Source of the DNA: an uncultured Clostridia bacterium
GTDB taxonomy: Bacteria > Bacillota > Clostridia > Christensenellales > UBA1242
Length of the DNA: 5,563 nucleotides
Direction: 5' to 3'
Assembly: GCA_937911885.1 (NCBI GenBank)
Contig: CALDPW010000037.1
Coordinates: 1-5,563 of the forward strand
The translations under genes and the position numbers were made by a program. Every line of letters starts with the position of its first letter. Position 1 is the stretch's first letter. This document shows, in pieces, positions 5,275 through 5,563 of this stretch. The notes under the pieces are model-generated. The model was given only the letters and a program-made list of their open reading frames with translations, was not told where the DNA came from and did not search any database.

Positions 5275-5563
5275 TATTTAACTCCTCCTACTAATTTTAG
5301 TTCTTTAGGATTTTGAGCAGCATGTGGATGCTCGCTTCCTTTGTAAACTTTTAATTTATTAATCATTGATTTTCCCAAACTATTTTTTGGAAGCATACCT
5401 TTAACAGCTTTTTGTAGAGCAAAATCACTCTTTTTAGCCATAAGGTCTTTGTAAGATGTTTGTTTTAATCCACCAGGGAATCCTGAGTGACGATAGTAAA
5501 ATTTATCGTTTAATTTGTTACCTGTTAAAATCATTTTGTCTGTGTTGATAACAATAACATAAT
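5274..5563 (-). CDS. rplM: 50S ribosomal protein uL13 (L13), 5' end beyond the window
   Basis: uL13 is an early-assembling large-subunit protein that binds 23S rRNA. The frame is open to the right window edge and encodes about 95 of the usual ~143-148 residues, so roughly the first 50 residues are outside. Visible family motifs in order are [60 protein letters not shown] and [10 protein letters not shown]. The Met at 5534 is internal (it follows VINTDK) and not a start. It sits immediately upstream of rpsI with a one-base stop/start overlap, as in most bacteria. Promoter and any autoregulatory leader lie outside the window. Confidence 0.97.
   Translation of the reverse strand, partial: YVIVINTDKMILTGNKLNDKFYYRHSGFPGGLKQTSYKDLMAKKSDFALQKAVKGMLPKNSLGKSMINKLKVYKGSEHPHAAQNPKELKLVGGVK

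Noticed and set aside
5532..5534. ATG as the start of rplM
   Set aside because: The frame continues upstream with YVIVINTDK, a conserved internal uL13 segment, so the Met is internal and the gene is cut by the window edge.
1..5563. CRISPR arrays, tRNA/rRNA genes, insertion sequences, toxin-antitoxin or defence systems
   Set aside because: I saw no regularly spaced repeats, tRNA-like cloverleaf ends, transposase motifs, inverted terminal repeats or recognisable toxin/defence domains.

Overview
The window looks like chromosomal DNA of a low-GC Bacillota (Firmicutes) bacterium, most likely of clostridial type. The signs are strong AT bias, Shine-Dalgarno-led genes, short U-tailed hairpin terminators, a ywlE-rpiB pair as in Bacillus, an HflX with the long clostridial-type N-terminal extension, and a lipoprotein with a Gram-positive-style lipobox. 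The standard code fits: tryptophan is TGG and all eight visible stop codons are TAA. Placement below phylum or class is inference.

Layout from right to left, since nearly everything is on the minus strand. (1) rplM (5' part cut by the window edge) and rpsI form the conserved uL13-uS9 ribosomal operon, joined by a TAATG stop/start overlap and closed by a hairpin terminator. (2) A 195-aa unknown cytoplasmic protein has its own extended -10 promoter. It converges on a 156-aa unknown lysine/asparagine-rich protein, the only intact plus-strand gene, and a single bidirectional terminator serves both. (3) ywlE (protein-arginine phosphatase type, CTGNTCRS loop) and a divergent rpiB are coupled by another TAATG overlap, with a promoter upstream of ywlE and a terminator whose stem includes the rpiB stop codon. 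(4) A monocistronic lipoprotein with a possible PepSY-like C-terminus has its own terminator. (5) A clear TTGTTT-17-TATAAT promoter drives a membrane-anchored TPR-like protein followed 14 nt later by hflX.

The left edge is abnormal. The hflX frame is convincing for 323 codons and then loses homology just where the invariant GPGETKLE segment should begin. The first ~70 bases instead read well on the plus strand as the end of an InlB B-repeat (Listeria-Bacteroides repeat) of a cell-surface protein. This is best explained as a chimeric junction, either an assembly artefact or a real rearrangement.

I found no CRISPR array, tRNA, rRNA, insertion sequence or recognisable defence or mobile system. 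The genes are mainly housekeeping (translation, ribosome rescue/GTPase, pentose phosphate, arginine dephosphorylation) with four uncharacterised neighbours. I do not see a convincing new biological system here.
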